NCBI GenBank assembly: GCA_003456455.1
Contig: DMRV01000247.1
Coordinates: forward strand, 1 to 28,363
Reading direction: 5' to 3'
Length of the DNA: 28,363 nt
From: Flavobacteriales bacterium
GTDB taxonomy: Bacteria; Bacteroidota; Bacteroidia; UBA10329
Shown here: positions 14,843-24,001 of the stretch, in pieces
Position numbering within the stretch: position 1 is the stretch's first letter
Layout: the number at the start of each line of letters is the position of its first letter
The notes under the pieces: generated by a model
What the model was told of the DNA's origin: nothing
The model's database searches: none
The model's input: the letters and a program-made list of their open reading frames with translations, nothing else
Position numbers and translations under genes: made by a program

Positions 14843-15870
14843 TCAGTTTTAGGCCGATTGTCCTTTTGAATCAATGTTGTGTAATCTGTTTTGACAGGGC
14901 CTCTTTCGTTCTTCACACCAAGTTTGATGTCTGATTCAAGTTTATCCTTACTAGGTTCGTTCAATTCAGAATACTTGTTCTGTTGTGGAATTGAATCTGG
15001 AGCAGCAGCTTCATACCTACCTATTTTCTTGTCTAACGCTAAACCAAACTGTACAAACTTCTGGAGATCATCGTATTTGACCCAGCAAAATCCTTGGTTT
15101 CCCCATTCTTCGCCCCAAGAATTCATCAACTGTACTGCTCCTCCATATTTATAGTCGTCATAAGCCACTACTATCATGGCGTGACCAAATCCTTTATCTG
15201 GAGAATCTCCATATTTCGGTGTCCACAGGTCACCAGCAGTTCTAAACGATTCAGGAACTTGCATTCCAATTACAACTGGTCTTGATAGGGCGATTGCATT
15301 CCGTAGTTGTTGATTGTTTTCGATGAGAAAAACATCGTCAAGCTTATAGCGCCATGCATTCGATAAATCGGAAGCATAATTTGGGGGATAGTAATTGCAC
15401 AAACGTTGTTCCATACTGCATGGATAGTAATCTGGGCACTCAACGTCTCCCAGTTTTGCCATACCGTGCTCAATGACATCTTGTGTCACCTTAAAAGGAT
15501 CCAGCCCTTTCATACATTCATCATCATCCGAGTCTTTATTCCGATAATAGATGAAATGAGGCGAAAATGAATTATTGGAAATATACTTCTGGTCTCTCCA
15601 GTCATAGGCAATGGCATATAGTATGGTCTGCGCTGTAGCAAAGGAATAAGCAACGCATTCCGAGCCCAACTGGTAGTGAACGTATGGTGTATAAGCTTTG
15701 AGAGAAAAATTAGAAGGTAATGGGGCTCTTGAAACCTCTGCTTTATCGTAATTGTTGAAGAATTGACTCTTGATTGAATCATTGAAGACCAATCCTTGGG
15801 CACTAGCGCCAAGCGAGGCAAGTAGTATTGTTATTGCTATATGGAATACCTTTATTTTTTTCATCTTCAT
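14839..15870 (-). CDS. Exported papain-like (C1A) cysteine protease
   Basis: 343 residues from ATG 15870; this start gives a signal peptide (KMKKIKVFHIAITILLASLGASAQ), while a longer frame reaching 16221 would run across the divergent CHAT gene. Catalytic Cys72 is in YQLGSECVAYSFA with a nearby Gln67 as candidate oxyanion residue; one residue seems extra compared with the usual QxxSC spacing. His230 is in GFGHAMIVVAYDD and Asn250 in LMNSWGEEWGNQGF, the classical Cys/His/Asn triad. There is no long inhibitory propeptide between signal and catalytic domain. The last 60 residues are polar and charged (KDKLESDIKLGVKNERG). It shares an operon with the caspase lipoprotein, so it may activate or be activated by it (inference). 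Confidence 0.88.
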   Translation of the reverse strand: MKMKKIKVFHIAITILLASLGASAQGLVFNDSIKSQFFNNYDKAEVSRAPLPSNFSLKAYTPYVHYQLGSECVAYSFATAQTILYAIAYDWRDQKYISNNSFSPHFIYYRNKDSDDDECMKGLDPFKVTQDVIEHGMAKLGDVECPDYYPCSMEQRLCNYYPPNYASDLSNAWRYKLDDVFLIENNQQLRNAIALSRPVVIGMQVPESFRTAGDLWTPKYGDSPDKGFGHAMIVVAYDDYKYGGAVQLMNSWGEEWGNQGFCWVKYDDLQKFVQFGLALDKKIGRYEAAAPDSIPQQNKYSELNEPSKDKLESDIKLGVKNERGPVKTDYTTLIQKDNRPKTE

Positions 15871-15919
15871 AATGTTGTGATGCCTATCATCGAGTAATTC
15901 CATAAAAGTACAGTTTCGG
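15871..15919. promoter_or_regulatory. 49-base divergent intergenic region between the papain-like and ankyrin-TPR-CHAT genes
   Basis: Start codons of two oppositely directed protease genes are only 49 bases apart, so both promoters must overlap each other or the coding ends. No clean TAnnTTTG box is seen; TACAGTTTCG just before the plus-strand start is a weak resemblance. Neither of the two repeated elements of the region (at 11171 and 24002) is present here. Confidence 0.4.
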
Positions 15920-18900
15920 ATGCAGCCTGTGCGTAACAAATTAAAGCCGTTACTACAAAAAGTGATTCTCACTTTTTGTAGATGCCTCATTTTGGCGATT
16001 TCCATATTGGTTAGTTCAAATTCTTTTGGGCAAAGTTTAGACGACCAACTGCTCAATGCCTGTAAATCGAACAAGTTGGCGGTGGCTTTAGTCAGCCTGA
16101 ATGCTGGTGCAAACCCGAATTCAGCAGACGAGAATGGCGCGAGTGCCTTGATGTGGGCAATGTATAAGTCGGACCTCGGGGTGGCAAAAATGTTAGTGGA
16201 TAAAGGGGCAAAAGCAAACACTGATGGTGTTATCTATTTGGATTCTTTGAGGAACACTTATTACGGAAGCCTGACTGCAATCGCTGCAGGTGAGGGGAAT
16301 CTTGAAAAGCTTAAATACTTGATTGAGGAACTCAATCTTCCAGTTGGATACAGGGAGTTTAATCCTGAATCCAAAAAAGAGGATGGATGGACAGCTATTC
16401 GATGGGCGTGGAATAATAACGAGGTTTCCTGTTTTAACTATCTAGGAAATATTGGTGGTAATCTTGAAAAAGATGTGGAATTAGAACTCGAAAGCGCTAA
16501 GATTCACTATGGAAATGATAGTCCAGCCTATTGGTTTTCATTATCAGAAATGGCTGATGTTCATGTTTATTATCAGAAATTCGACACAGCGATTGCCGAG
16601 TATTTAGACCTATTGGAACTTACCTCAGACATTTCATCTGCATACTTAGATTTTTTGAAAATTCCATTTCTTAATGCTGGAGGCGTTTGCTTCACAATGC
16701 ATGATTTCAGTCGTGCAAAAGCTTTTATTCAACGTGCGCTCGAGATTGAACATGCAAGTCCATTCTCCACCATGGCGGACCAAGAATACAGTCTTAACCT
16801 CCTCTGCTATGCGCTTCAAGAATCCGGGGAGTTCAATGAATCATTGGATTGTTACCAGCAAGTGTTGACTCTTCGGCAGCAATTATATGGTTCAGACCAT
16901 GCGGAATACCTTAACGGACTTAATAATGTTGCTCTGCAATACAGTCATTTAGGGGATTACGAAAACTCCAAAAATATTTATGCTGAGCTTTCGTCAGCAA
17001 TAATCAACTTGCTTGGTAAAGACTCCGATTTCAATATTGTTGTCCAAAAGAACTACGCCTGGACACTAAGGAAAACCGGTGATTATCAGGAATCGGAAAG
17101 GCTTTTTAAAGAGTTACTAGAAATAGTCGAAGCGCAATACGGAACATCTAACGCGAATTTTGCAGATATTCTGTCCAATTTGGGAAGCTTATACTCCGAA
17201 AAAGGGCTGTACGAAAAAGCTTTCAAATATCATCTTCAAGCTCTGGAAAGCGTTGATACGACTATGGCCTCGGGATTAACTTTATACCCGGATATAGCAA
17301 ATAATCTTGCTCTTGATTATCAGAATCTTGGCCAGTTATCGAAGGCGGAGAAAGTTTTTAAAACTGCATTATCATTAAATGTCCGGCTAAAAGGGAAAAA
17401 TCATCCTTCTTTATCCACTATACATTTGAACCTCGCAGGTATTTATAAAGATCAGGCTTCCTTCAATAATGCAATTAATTCATGTCAAAAGGCCTTCCAG
17501 ATTATCGAATCGACCATGGGAATAGACCAACCGGAATTCGCGAATGCACTTGAAGTAATGGGAGGTATACACAGTGATATGGGCGAATTCACGAAGGCGG
17601 AAAAAGAAAATCTCGCTGCCCTCCGAATTCGGGAATCAGTATTTGGGGACACCAGTATAAAAACCCTCCAATCATACAATAACCTTGGATCTCTTTACGC
17701 GAAAAGCGGTCAATTGTCAAAGGGTCTTGGTTTTATGGAAAAGGCAGTTTCAGTTAGCGAAATATTACTTGGACCAGACCATCCTACGTGTGCCATTTAT
17801 TTAAATAATCTCGGAGGAATATATCGCGATTTGGAAAATTTTAAAAAAGCCGAAGAGCTATACAGACATGCAATGCAAATACGAAGGTCAGCCTTACCTG
17901 CGAACCATCCCGACATTGCTGTTTCAATGAACTCGTTAGCTGGACTGTATTCGGACATCGGATTAATAAACAAATCGGAACAGTTTTATAAAGAAGCCAT
18001 CGCAATTCAAACCCAAGCTTTTGGTGAAAATCATCCTGTTGTTGCAACTTCTTTAAGCAACCTAGCTCTCTTGTATCAAAGCAACGACTATTATGATTGG
18101 GTAGAGGCTTTATATGATCGGATACTGAATATTAAGAATGCTGTTTATGGTAAAGACCATCCACAAACGGTAATCACATTAGGTAATCTAGGACAGTTTT
18201 ACGTCCACATTGGAGACTATGAAAAAGCAGAGGAGATTCAAAGAAAGGCAATGAGTATTCGAGGAACCGCCAATAATACAAGTCGTTCCGATGGGTTTCA
18301 AGAAAACAACCTTGGATTAATCCTGTGGAAACAAGGTAAAACTGCGGAAGCAGAAAGTTTATATAAATCTGCCCTTGCAAACTCTACGCAATTTCAAGAA
18401 ACGAATTGTCGTAATTGTCTTACGGTTATAGAAAACTTGGGGCTTCTCTATAGAAAAGCACAAAGAAGTAATCAGGGCTTTTTAGAATACTCGAAATTAT
18501 TCAAGTTGCAAGTAAACACTTTTGCAACCGACTTTTCTTTTTTAAGCGAGCACGAGAAAGAGAAATATTCCAACAAATATTTTCACAGATTTAATGGAAT
18601 CTCAAGTTTCATTTGGGATTGGCACCATCAACATCAATTAAGAGACGGTTTAGGTTATGATCAAGAATTGGTGTCTAAGGGATTGATTCTAAATTCTGGT
18701 TTAAGAATGAGAAATCGTCTGGCTAGTTACGGTCCAAGCCCATCTTTGAATCTTTTTAACCAATGGCAAGCCTTAAAGAAAATAGTGTTACAAAAAAGTT
18801 TGTCATCCAATATAAACTATCAGTTCGATATTGATTCTATAAACGTAAATGCTGAAAACATAGAAAAGCAACTTACTCGATTATCCCACACCTTTGCAAA

Positions 18901-20215
18901 ATCCCAAATGCTTGGAAAGGCCAAATGGTCTGACGTTAAATCACAGCTAAGTGACAAGAACGTGGCTATTGAATTTAGTTCATTTCCCTATTGCAGGACT
19001 GACGGTACTAGGTCGGACAGCACAATGTATGTTGCGTTGGTTTTACGGAACGATTATGAGTGTCCGATAATGGTGAAGCTTTGTGAGGAGAGGCAATTGA
19101 ATAGTCTTTTTCATAGTACCGATGGTTCGGAAAAAGATGTGATAGCCAATCTTTATCGAGGGGCTGTTAGAGTTGGAGAAAACAACAAGTTCAGCTATGG
19201 AAAACGATTGTATGAACTGCTTTGGAAACCCTTGGACAGCCTTCTTAATGAAGGAGACAAGATTTATTTTGCACCTTCGGGACTGATGCATCGTATAGCA
19301 CTTTCTGCTATTCCGTACGATGATAAAGGCACTCTTCTTTCTGACCGATACACACTCGCCAGACTGAGCACGACTGCCAAACTGCTTGATAAGGAAGGTG
19401 AGCAGACCAAACCGAAGGAAATAGCGCTTTTTGGAGGTATAGAATACGAATGGAAGGAAACAGCGAAAGTCGATTCTGAATTATCTGAAAACTTTGTGTC
19501 GAGAGCATTGCCATTCGACCTTGACAGAGGCAACACCTCATGGACCTATCTGCCCGGTACTTTAAAAGAGACCGAAAGTATCGCCAGCATTGCGAGCAGT
19601 AAGAAAATCAATGTGAAGACCTACACAGGAACAGAAGCCACAGAGGAGCAGATAAAATCTTTGGGAGGCAAGAATTCACCAACGGTATTGCACATCGCAT
19701 CCCATGGCTTTTTCTTCCCAGACCCACAGCGTGATCATGAGCGGGACAGGATGATGCAGATGATGGGAGACAGAGAGCAGGTCTACCGTTACTCAGATGA
19801 CCCACTCAATCGAGCAGGCCTGTTATTCTCAGGAGCCAATCACAGGTGGCAAGACGGAGAGGTTCCAGACGGGAAGGAAGATGGCATCCTGACAGCTAAT
19901 GAGGCTACTTACATCCCACTGACAAACACGGAACTGGTTGTGCTGAGTGCCTGTGAGACAGGATTGGGAGAGGTTAAAGGCAGTGAAGGCGTGTTCGGAC
20001 TGCAGCGAGCGTTCAAAGCAGCAGGAGCAGAATACGTGATGATGAGTCTGTGGAAGGTGCCAGATCAAGAAACAGCCGAGTTCATGGAGTCGTTCTACGG
20101 CCAATATTTGAGCAACCATACTATTCCAGATTCCTATCACCATGCCCAAAGAACCATGCGGGATAAGTATCCAAATGACCCTTACAAATGGGCGGGGTTT
20201 GTGCTAATGAGATAA
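15920..20215 (+). CDS. Exported ankyrin-TPR-CHAT protease (CHAT 1)
   Basis: 1431 residues. A long signal peptide or anchor covers 1-38 (VILTFCRCLILAISILVSSNSFGQ). Ankyrin-like repeats span about 45-170 (NAGANPNSADENGASALMWA, MLVDKGAKAN). About fourteen 42-residue TPRs of the kinesin-light-chain type follow (about 190-830; HPDIAVSMNSLAGLYSDIG and similar). A helical linker reaches about 1000 and the CHAT caspase-like domain spans 1003-1431. Dyad: His1262 in HIASHGFFFPDP and Cys1345 in LSACETGLGEVKGSEG. No PDZ domain lies in the linker, unlike its two neighbours. CHAT enzymes are cysteine proteases of the separase/caspase clan, usually cytoplasmic and sensor-controlled; an exported one is less usual. 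It heads a plus-strand series, ten bases before the next CHAT gene. Confidence 0.9.
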   Translation: MQPVRNKLKPLLQKVILTFCRCLILAISILVSSNSFGQSLDDQLLNACKSNKLAVALVSLNAGANPNSADENGASALMWAMYKSDLGVAKMLVDKGAKANTDGVIYLDSLRNTYYGSLTAIAAGEGNLEKLKYLIEELNLPVGYREFNPESKKEDGWTAIRWAWNNNEVSCFNYLGNIGGNLEKDVELELESAKIHYGNDSPAYWFSLSEMADVHVYYQKFDTAIAEYLDLLELTSDISSAYLDFLKIPFLNAGGVCFTMHDFSRAKAFIQRALEIEHASPFSTMADQEYSLNLLCYALQESGEFNESLDCYQQVLTLRQQLYGSDHAEYLNGLNNVALQYSHLGDYENSKNIYAELSSAIINLLGKDSDFNIVVQKNYAWTLRKTGDYQESERLFKELLEIVEAQYGTSNANFADILSNLGSLYSEKGLYEKAFKYHLQALESVDTTMASGLTLYPDIANNLALDYQNLGQLSKAEKVFKTALSLNVRLKGKNHPSLSTIHLNLAGIYKDQASFNNAINSCQKAFQIIESTMGIDQPEFANALEVMGGIHSDMGEFTKAEKENLAALRIRESVFGDTSIKTLQSYNNLGSLYAKSGQLSKGLGFMEKAVSVSEILLGPDHPTCAIYLNNLGGIYRDLENFKKAEELYRHAMQIRRSALPANHPDIAVSMNSLAGLYSDIGLINKSEQFYKEAIAIQTQAFGENHPVVATSLSNLALLYQSNDYYDWVEALYDRILNIKNAVYGKDHPQTVITLGNLGQFYVHIGDYEKAEEIQRKAMSIRGTANNTSRSDGFQENNLGLILWKQGKTAEAESLYKSALANSTQFQETNCRNCLTVIENLGLLYRKAQRSNQGFLEYSKLFKLQVNTFATDFSFLSEHEKEKYSNKYFHRFNGISSFIWDWHHQHQLRDGLGYDQELVSKGLILNSGLRMRNRLASYGPSPSLNLFNQWQALKKIVLQKSLSSNINYQFDIDSINVNAENIEKQLTRLSHTFAKSQMLGKAKWSDVKSQLSDKNVAIEFSSFPYCRTDGTRSDSTMYVALVLRNDYECPIMVKLCEERQLNSLFHSTDGSEKDVIANLYRGAVRVGENNKFSYGKRLYELLWKPLDSLLNEGDKIYFAPSGLMHRIALSAIPYDDKGTLLSDRYTLARLSTTAKLLDKEGEQTKPKEIALFGGIEYEWKETAKVDSELSENFVSRALPFDLDRGNTSWTYLPGTLKETESIASIASSKKINVKTYTGTEATEEQIKSLGGKNSPTVLHIASHGFFFPDPQRDHERDRMMQMMGDREQVYRYSDDPLNRAGLLFSGANHRWQDGEVPDGKEDGILTANEATYIPLTNTELVVLSACETGLGEVKGSEGVFGLQRAFKAAGAEYVMMSLWKVPDQETAEFMESFYGQYLSNHTIPDSYHHAQRTMRDKYPNDPYKWAGFVLMR
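20041..20215 (+). repeat. 3' end of CHAT 1, near-identical to 23474-23648
   Basis: By hand alignment the last 175 bases differ from those of the next CHAT gene at about 13 positions, and the first 51 bases are identical. Upstream of this block the two genes diverge quickly, so the block looks like a recent recombination or gene-conversion tract. Confidence 0.85.
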
Positions 20216-20225
20216 AGATGATTCG

Positions 20226-23200
20226 ATGTCAACCTGTTTAAGATTTCCATTGCCCGTGGTACTGATCCAGTTGATGGTTTTGGTGGCCTCAGGTCAAGAT
20301 TCAGGCGCCTTAAGGAATTTGAATTCCAAAGTTGAATCACTGGATAGAATTACAATGATGCATTACAACAATGGGGAACTGCGACAGGCGCTCACTTATC
20401 AGATACGAGCTGCTGAACTGTTGAGCGATTTTCTTGCCGAAACAGACTCAGTTTACCTCGCCCGTATCCAAGTGCTAGCTACAATATCTGATCAACTGGG
20501 GGAATTTGGACAAGCAGAAAACTACTACGCATATATCATTGAGAAAGTACAGAAAAGTCCACTAAATAACTCTAGGTTTTACTGTAGGATTCTGAACGAT
20601 TTAGGTCGATTACAAACAGACTTTGGAAAGAATGATGAAGCAGAATTGAACCTAATGACAGCGGCTCAACTGTACCATACTAATTCCTGGCAACCTGATG
20701 CAGATTATGGAATCATCCTTAACAATCTTGGATTGCTCTTTTCAAAAAAAGGTGATTTCCTAGAGGCTCGCGAATTTTATAAGAGAGCCCTACAACTAAC
20801 TAATGAATCGGATCTGTATTCCAACACTTTAGCGATACTACTCGATAACCTTGGACAGGTTTGTCGTGCTTTAGGTGAATATGAAAAAGCTGTAGACCAT
20901 TACAAGAAGGCATTGGAAGGGTTCCTGAGAACGGCTGGTGTATCCAGCTCTCGATACGCTTCTACGCTTAATAACCTTGGACTGGTTTATGCCGATTTGG
21001 GTTTATACTCGAAAGCAGAACGCAGCTACTTGGCTGCTCTGGAAGTTTTTCAGGAGAATGATGCTATTACCGACCAAGCCATAACGCTGAGTAATTTGGG
21101 TATGCTTTGTAGCACTTTCGGCAGTTTTACCAAAGCAGTGAACTACTGGGAGCAAGCTCAGGAGTTATTAGACACTACTGCGGGAGAATTCAGCGATTTA
21201 GTTGCAACTACATTCAACAATCTCGCTAATGTCAATGAAAAGATGGGTAATTATTCTCGTGCCGAAGAATATTTGCTCAAAGCTCTGGAGCTCTTTAAGA
21301 CGAGTTCAATTGTCGATAGTTCTTCCATTGGGATAGTGCTAAATAATTTAGGCCTTGTTAACGCATCAATGAACAACTTGAACAAGGCGGAGGATTTGTA
21401 TCTAGAATCATTGGCCATAAAACGCAGAACATCTGGGTTCGAAAGTTCCGCGGTGGCAAGCACACTCAAAAATCTTTCTTCGCTACACTCTCTTCATCAT
21501 AGAGATTATGCAAAGGCGGAAATGTACGCGCTCCAAGCTCTTGAAATTAGGCGCAAGTTGCACGGGGAATCGAGCTCTGACTATTTATACGGTTTAGAAG
21601 ATCTCAGATTTTTATATCAACGTATGGGTAGTTCGAAACAATTATCCGCAAAGCTCATCGAGGTTCCGTTAAAAATTGTCGATAACATGTTGGCGAATAT
21701 GCCAATCATGTCAACGCAAGAGAAATCGGATTACCTGTCACATGAAGAATATATATTCAAATATTGGAAAAGCTTTTACGCTTGGGCGTACCTCCATCAA
21801 CCGTTAGTATCAAGGCACTACTACAATTTGGAACTAGGTGTCAAGAGTATGATTCTTCGTTCAAATACTGACATGCGAAATGTAATTGAGAGTAAAGATG
21901 ATACTACAATACGTAGTTCCTACGAAAGGTGGTTAAGTCTAAGCCAAAGCTTAGCCAAGAATCCTGAAATAGTTAATAGTGGTAGTTCGAAATACGTTGG
22001 TATTGGTGTAAATGTAAAGATGTCGAATGACACCATGATTATTACAGGGATTATGGAAAATGGTCCATCTGCAACCACATCCTTAACTGTTGGCGACCGA
22101 GTTCTTTCAGTTGATGGAATTCAGGTTGCTGCAGTTGGTATGCCTCTTTCTGAAATTATTCGAATGTTAAAAGGAAGCGAAAATACTACTGTTAAGCTTT
22201 CAGTGGAAGATGCGAGCCATACTAGCAACAGGGAAATAACTATCACACGTTCTGTAGTAGACTCAAAAAGTGAGCGGACAAAAAAGATTGAAGAAGCTGA
22301 GCAACTAGAGAAGCAACTGAGTCGCGCGTCCGAAGAATTTATGGAGAGTTTAATACGTTCGAAATGGGAGAAGGTTCGAGATGAGTTGTCAGAAGATGAA
22401 GCTTCAATTGAGTTCAGTTCCTTTCAGTACATAGATTCCTTGGGAAATTGGACGGACAGCACGCTTTACACAGCTTTGATTCTAAGGTCGGGAGATACCT
22501 GTCCGCGTATGGTCACCCTATTCGAGCAGCGTCAGTTGGATGCATTAACTGAGATGGAAACTGATGATAGGCAAAGGATTGCGCTACTTTACCGAGGGGC
22601 TATTCCAGTAGCAGAACAGACAACCAATTACGGAAATGAGCTATACGATTTAGTGTGGGCACCATTGGAAGAACACCTTCAAGGGGTAAGCAAGATTCAC
22701 TTCTCACCCAGTGGTTCACTTCATCAGATATCCTTCAGTGCTCTAACTATATCAGAGGACAGTCTGCTGATGGACCGTTATGAACTGAATAGAGTTGGAA
22801 GCACCGCGGCCATCACTTTTGAAAGGGAAGAACGACCACCTTCTGATGTTGTACTTTTTGGAGGAATGGATTACAGTATGGATACCACCCAACTGCAGAA
22901 CCTTGCCCAAAACATAAGCACCAAGAATATCCGCAGTAGAGGAGTTCCAGTGGATCTTAGCCGAGGAAACGAGGAATGGTCTGATTTGCCAGGTACTCGA
23001 CAAGAGGTGGAAGGCATTACTCGCATTGCACAGGATGCCGGTGTTCGAACTACAGCTTACTTGGGAGAAGAAGCCATAGAGGAACGCTACAAGAATTTGG
23101 GCGGGAAGAACTCACCTACCATACTTCATATTGCAACGCACGGTTTCTTTTTTCCTGATCCAGAGAAGAAACAAGCAGACAGACGTCTGAATGGATTTCT

Positions 23201-23648
23201 GGAAGATCGCCCTAATGTCTACAAAGTATCGGATGATCCAATGAACAGGTCTGGGATACTTTTTTCGGGAGCAAATGCATCGTGGACAGGCAACGAACCA
23301 ACAACAGCAGAGAACGGAATCTTGACGGCAAGAGAGGCCACCTATGTACCCCTGATAAATACCGAATTGGTAGTACTGAGTGCCTGCCAGACAGGACTGG
23401 GAGAGATCAAGGGCAGTGAAGGAGTATTCGGTCTCCAAAGAGCATTTAAGGCAGCAGGAGCTGAATATCTGCTGATGAGTCTGTGGAAGGTGCCAGATCA
23501 AGAAACAGCCGAGTTCATGGAGTCATTCTACGGCCAATATTTGAGCAACCACACCATTCCAGATTCCTATCATCATGCCCAAAGGGTCATGCGGGATAAG
23601 TATCCGAATGACCCTTACAAGTGGGCTGGGTTTGTGTTGATGAGGTAA
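20226..23648 (+). CDS. Exported TPR-PDZ-CHAT protease (CHAT 2)
   Basis: 1140 residues. A signal peptide (RFPLPVVLIQLMVLVASGQ) is followed by about ten TPRs (about 40-470) and the helical section that normally precedes CHAT (STQEKSDYLSHEEYIFKYW to YERWLSLSQSLAKNPE). A PDZ domain then covers about 589-675: YVGIGVNV, IITGIMENGPSATTSLTVGD with RVLSVDGI, and a final REITITR strand. The usual LEKQLSRASEEF helix resumes after it, then CHAT at 714-1140. Dyad: His972 in HIATHGFFFPDP and Cys1054 in LSACQTGLGEIKG. The PDZ unit resembles those of C-terminal-processing (tail-specific) proteases, which bind free C termini of substrates. It lies ten bases after CHAT 1, so the two are very likely one transcript. 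Confidence 0.9.
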   Translation: MSTCLRFPLPVVLIQLMVLVASGQDSGALRNLNSKVESLDRITMMHYNNGELRQALTYQIRAAELLSDFLAETDSVYLARIQVLATISDQLGEFGQAENYYAYIIEKVQKSPLNNSRFYCRILNDLGRLQTDFGKNDEAELNLMTAAQLYHTNSWQPDADYGIILNNLGLLFSKKGDFLEAREFYKRALQLTNESDLYSNTLAILLDNLGQVCRALGEYEKAVDHYKKALEGFLRTAGVSSSRYASTLNNLGLVYADLGLYSKAERSYLAALEVFQENDAITDQAITLSNLGMLCSTFGSFTKAVNYWEQAQELLDTTAGEFSDLVATTFNNLANVNEKMGNYSRAEEYLLKALELFKTSSIVDSSSIGIVLNNLGLVNASMNNLNKAEDLYLESLAIKRRTSGFESSAVASTLKNLSSLHSLHHRDYAKAEMYALQALEIRRKLHGESSSDYLYGLEDLRFLYQRMGSSKQLSAKLIEVPLKIVDNMLANMPIMSTQEKSDYLSHEEYIFKYWKSFYAWAYLHQPLVSRHYYNLELGVKSMILRSNTDMRNVIESKDDTTIRSSYERWLSLSQSLAKNPEIVNSGSSKYVGIGVNVKMSNDTMIITGIMENGPSATTSLTVGDRVLSVDGIQVAAVGMPLSEIIRMLKGSENTTVKLSVEDASHTSNREITITRSVVDSKSERTKKIEEAEQLEKQLSRASEEFMESLIRSKWEKVRDELSEDEASIEFSSFQYIDSLGNWTDSTLYTALILRSGDTCPRMVTLFEQRQLDALTEMETDDRQRIALLYRGAIPVAEQTTNYGNELYDLVWAPLEEHLQGVSKIHFSPSGSLHQISFSALTISEDSLLMDRYELNRVGSTAAITFEREERPPSDVVLFGGMDYSMDTTQLQNLAQNISTKNIRSRGVPVDLSRGNEEWSDLPGTRQEVEGITRIAQDAGVRTTAYLGEEAIEERYKNLGGKNSPTILHIATHGFFFPDPEKKQADRRLNGFLEDRPNVYKVSDDPMNRSGILFSGANASWTGNEPTTAENGILTAREATYVPLINTELVVLSACQTGLGEIKGSEGVFGLQRAFKAAGAEYLLMSLWKVPDQETAEFMESFYGQYLSNHTIPDSYHHAQRVMRDKYPNDPYKWAGFVLMR
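23474..23648 (+). repeat. 3' end of CHAT 2, near-identical to 20041-20215
   Basis: Partner copy of the CHAT 1 3' block. The encoded last 58 residues differ from CHAT 1 at only one position (HAQR then Thr versus Val). The third CHAT gene has a clearly diverged version of the same segment. Confidence 0.85.
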
Positions 23649-23662
23649 GTCTCTGAGCCTAC

Positions 23663-23690
23663 TTGGTTACCTTTTTACAACATGGGTATT
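23663..23690 (+). promoter_or_regulatory. Promoter-like repeat, copy 2, in front of the 76-aa gene and CHAT 3
   Basis: TTGGTTACCTTTTTA (23663-23677) is identical to the block upstream of the sigma-factor gene, and GTATT (23686-23690) followed by AATG keeps the same 19-base offset. It begins 14 bases after the CHAT 2 stop and lies 70 bases before the next ATG, so it would start a new transcript here. Confidence 0.55.
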
Positions 23691-23760
23691 AATGTTAAAA
23701 CCTGGAAGCAAGTATGCTTCAAAAAGGTGAAACACATCAATATCAAATAATTAGAACACC

Positions 23761-23991
23761 ATGTTATTAATTGAAATTATATTAACAGTAATAGCCTATA
23801 GAAAAGGATGGAAAAAAATCTCGCTGATTCCTTTAGGTGCGGCTTTTTCGATAGGGTCTCTTTTCGGGTTAGCACGGCAATCACCATACACGCATGACTA
23901 CTTGGACCTCATTTGGATAGATCTTATTGCTATTGCAGTCTTAATATTCTTATGTGCTAAGAAGAAGCCTTCAAAATTGGCTGCCGAATAA
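23761..23991 (+). CDS. Small two-helix membrane protein (76 aa)
   Basis: Two hydrophobic sections (LLIEIILTVIAY, extended to FGLARQ by the ISLIPLGAAFSIGSLFG stretch, and LIWIDLIAIAVLIFLCA) are separated by a polar loop (RQSPYTHDYLD), with a basic lysine-rich tail. There is no catalytic or pore-forming motif I recognise. It sits alone between the second and third CHAT genes behind its own promoter-like repeat and 36 bases before CHAT 3, so co-transcription with CHAT 3 is likely. Being a small membrane protein next to exported proteases, it could be a substrate, anchor or sensor; there is no direct evidence. Confidence 0.6.
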   Translation: MLLIEIILTVIAYRKGWKKISLIPLGAAFSIGSLFGLARQSPYTHDYLDLIWIDLIAIAVLIFLCAKKKPSKLAAE

Positions 23992-24001
23992 CTTTTAGCC
24001 A

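Noticed and set aside
15871..16221. Longer N terminus for the papain-like protease (start at 16221)
   Set aside because: It would run antisense through the CHAT 1 signal peptide and ankyrin region and would bury the clear signal peptide that starts at 15870.
20041..23648. Diversity-generating retroelement or template/variable repeat pair in the CHAT 3' ends
   Set aside because: No reverse transcriptase is present and the differences between copies are not biased to adenines; ordinary gene conversion explains them better.
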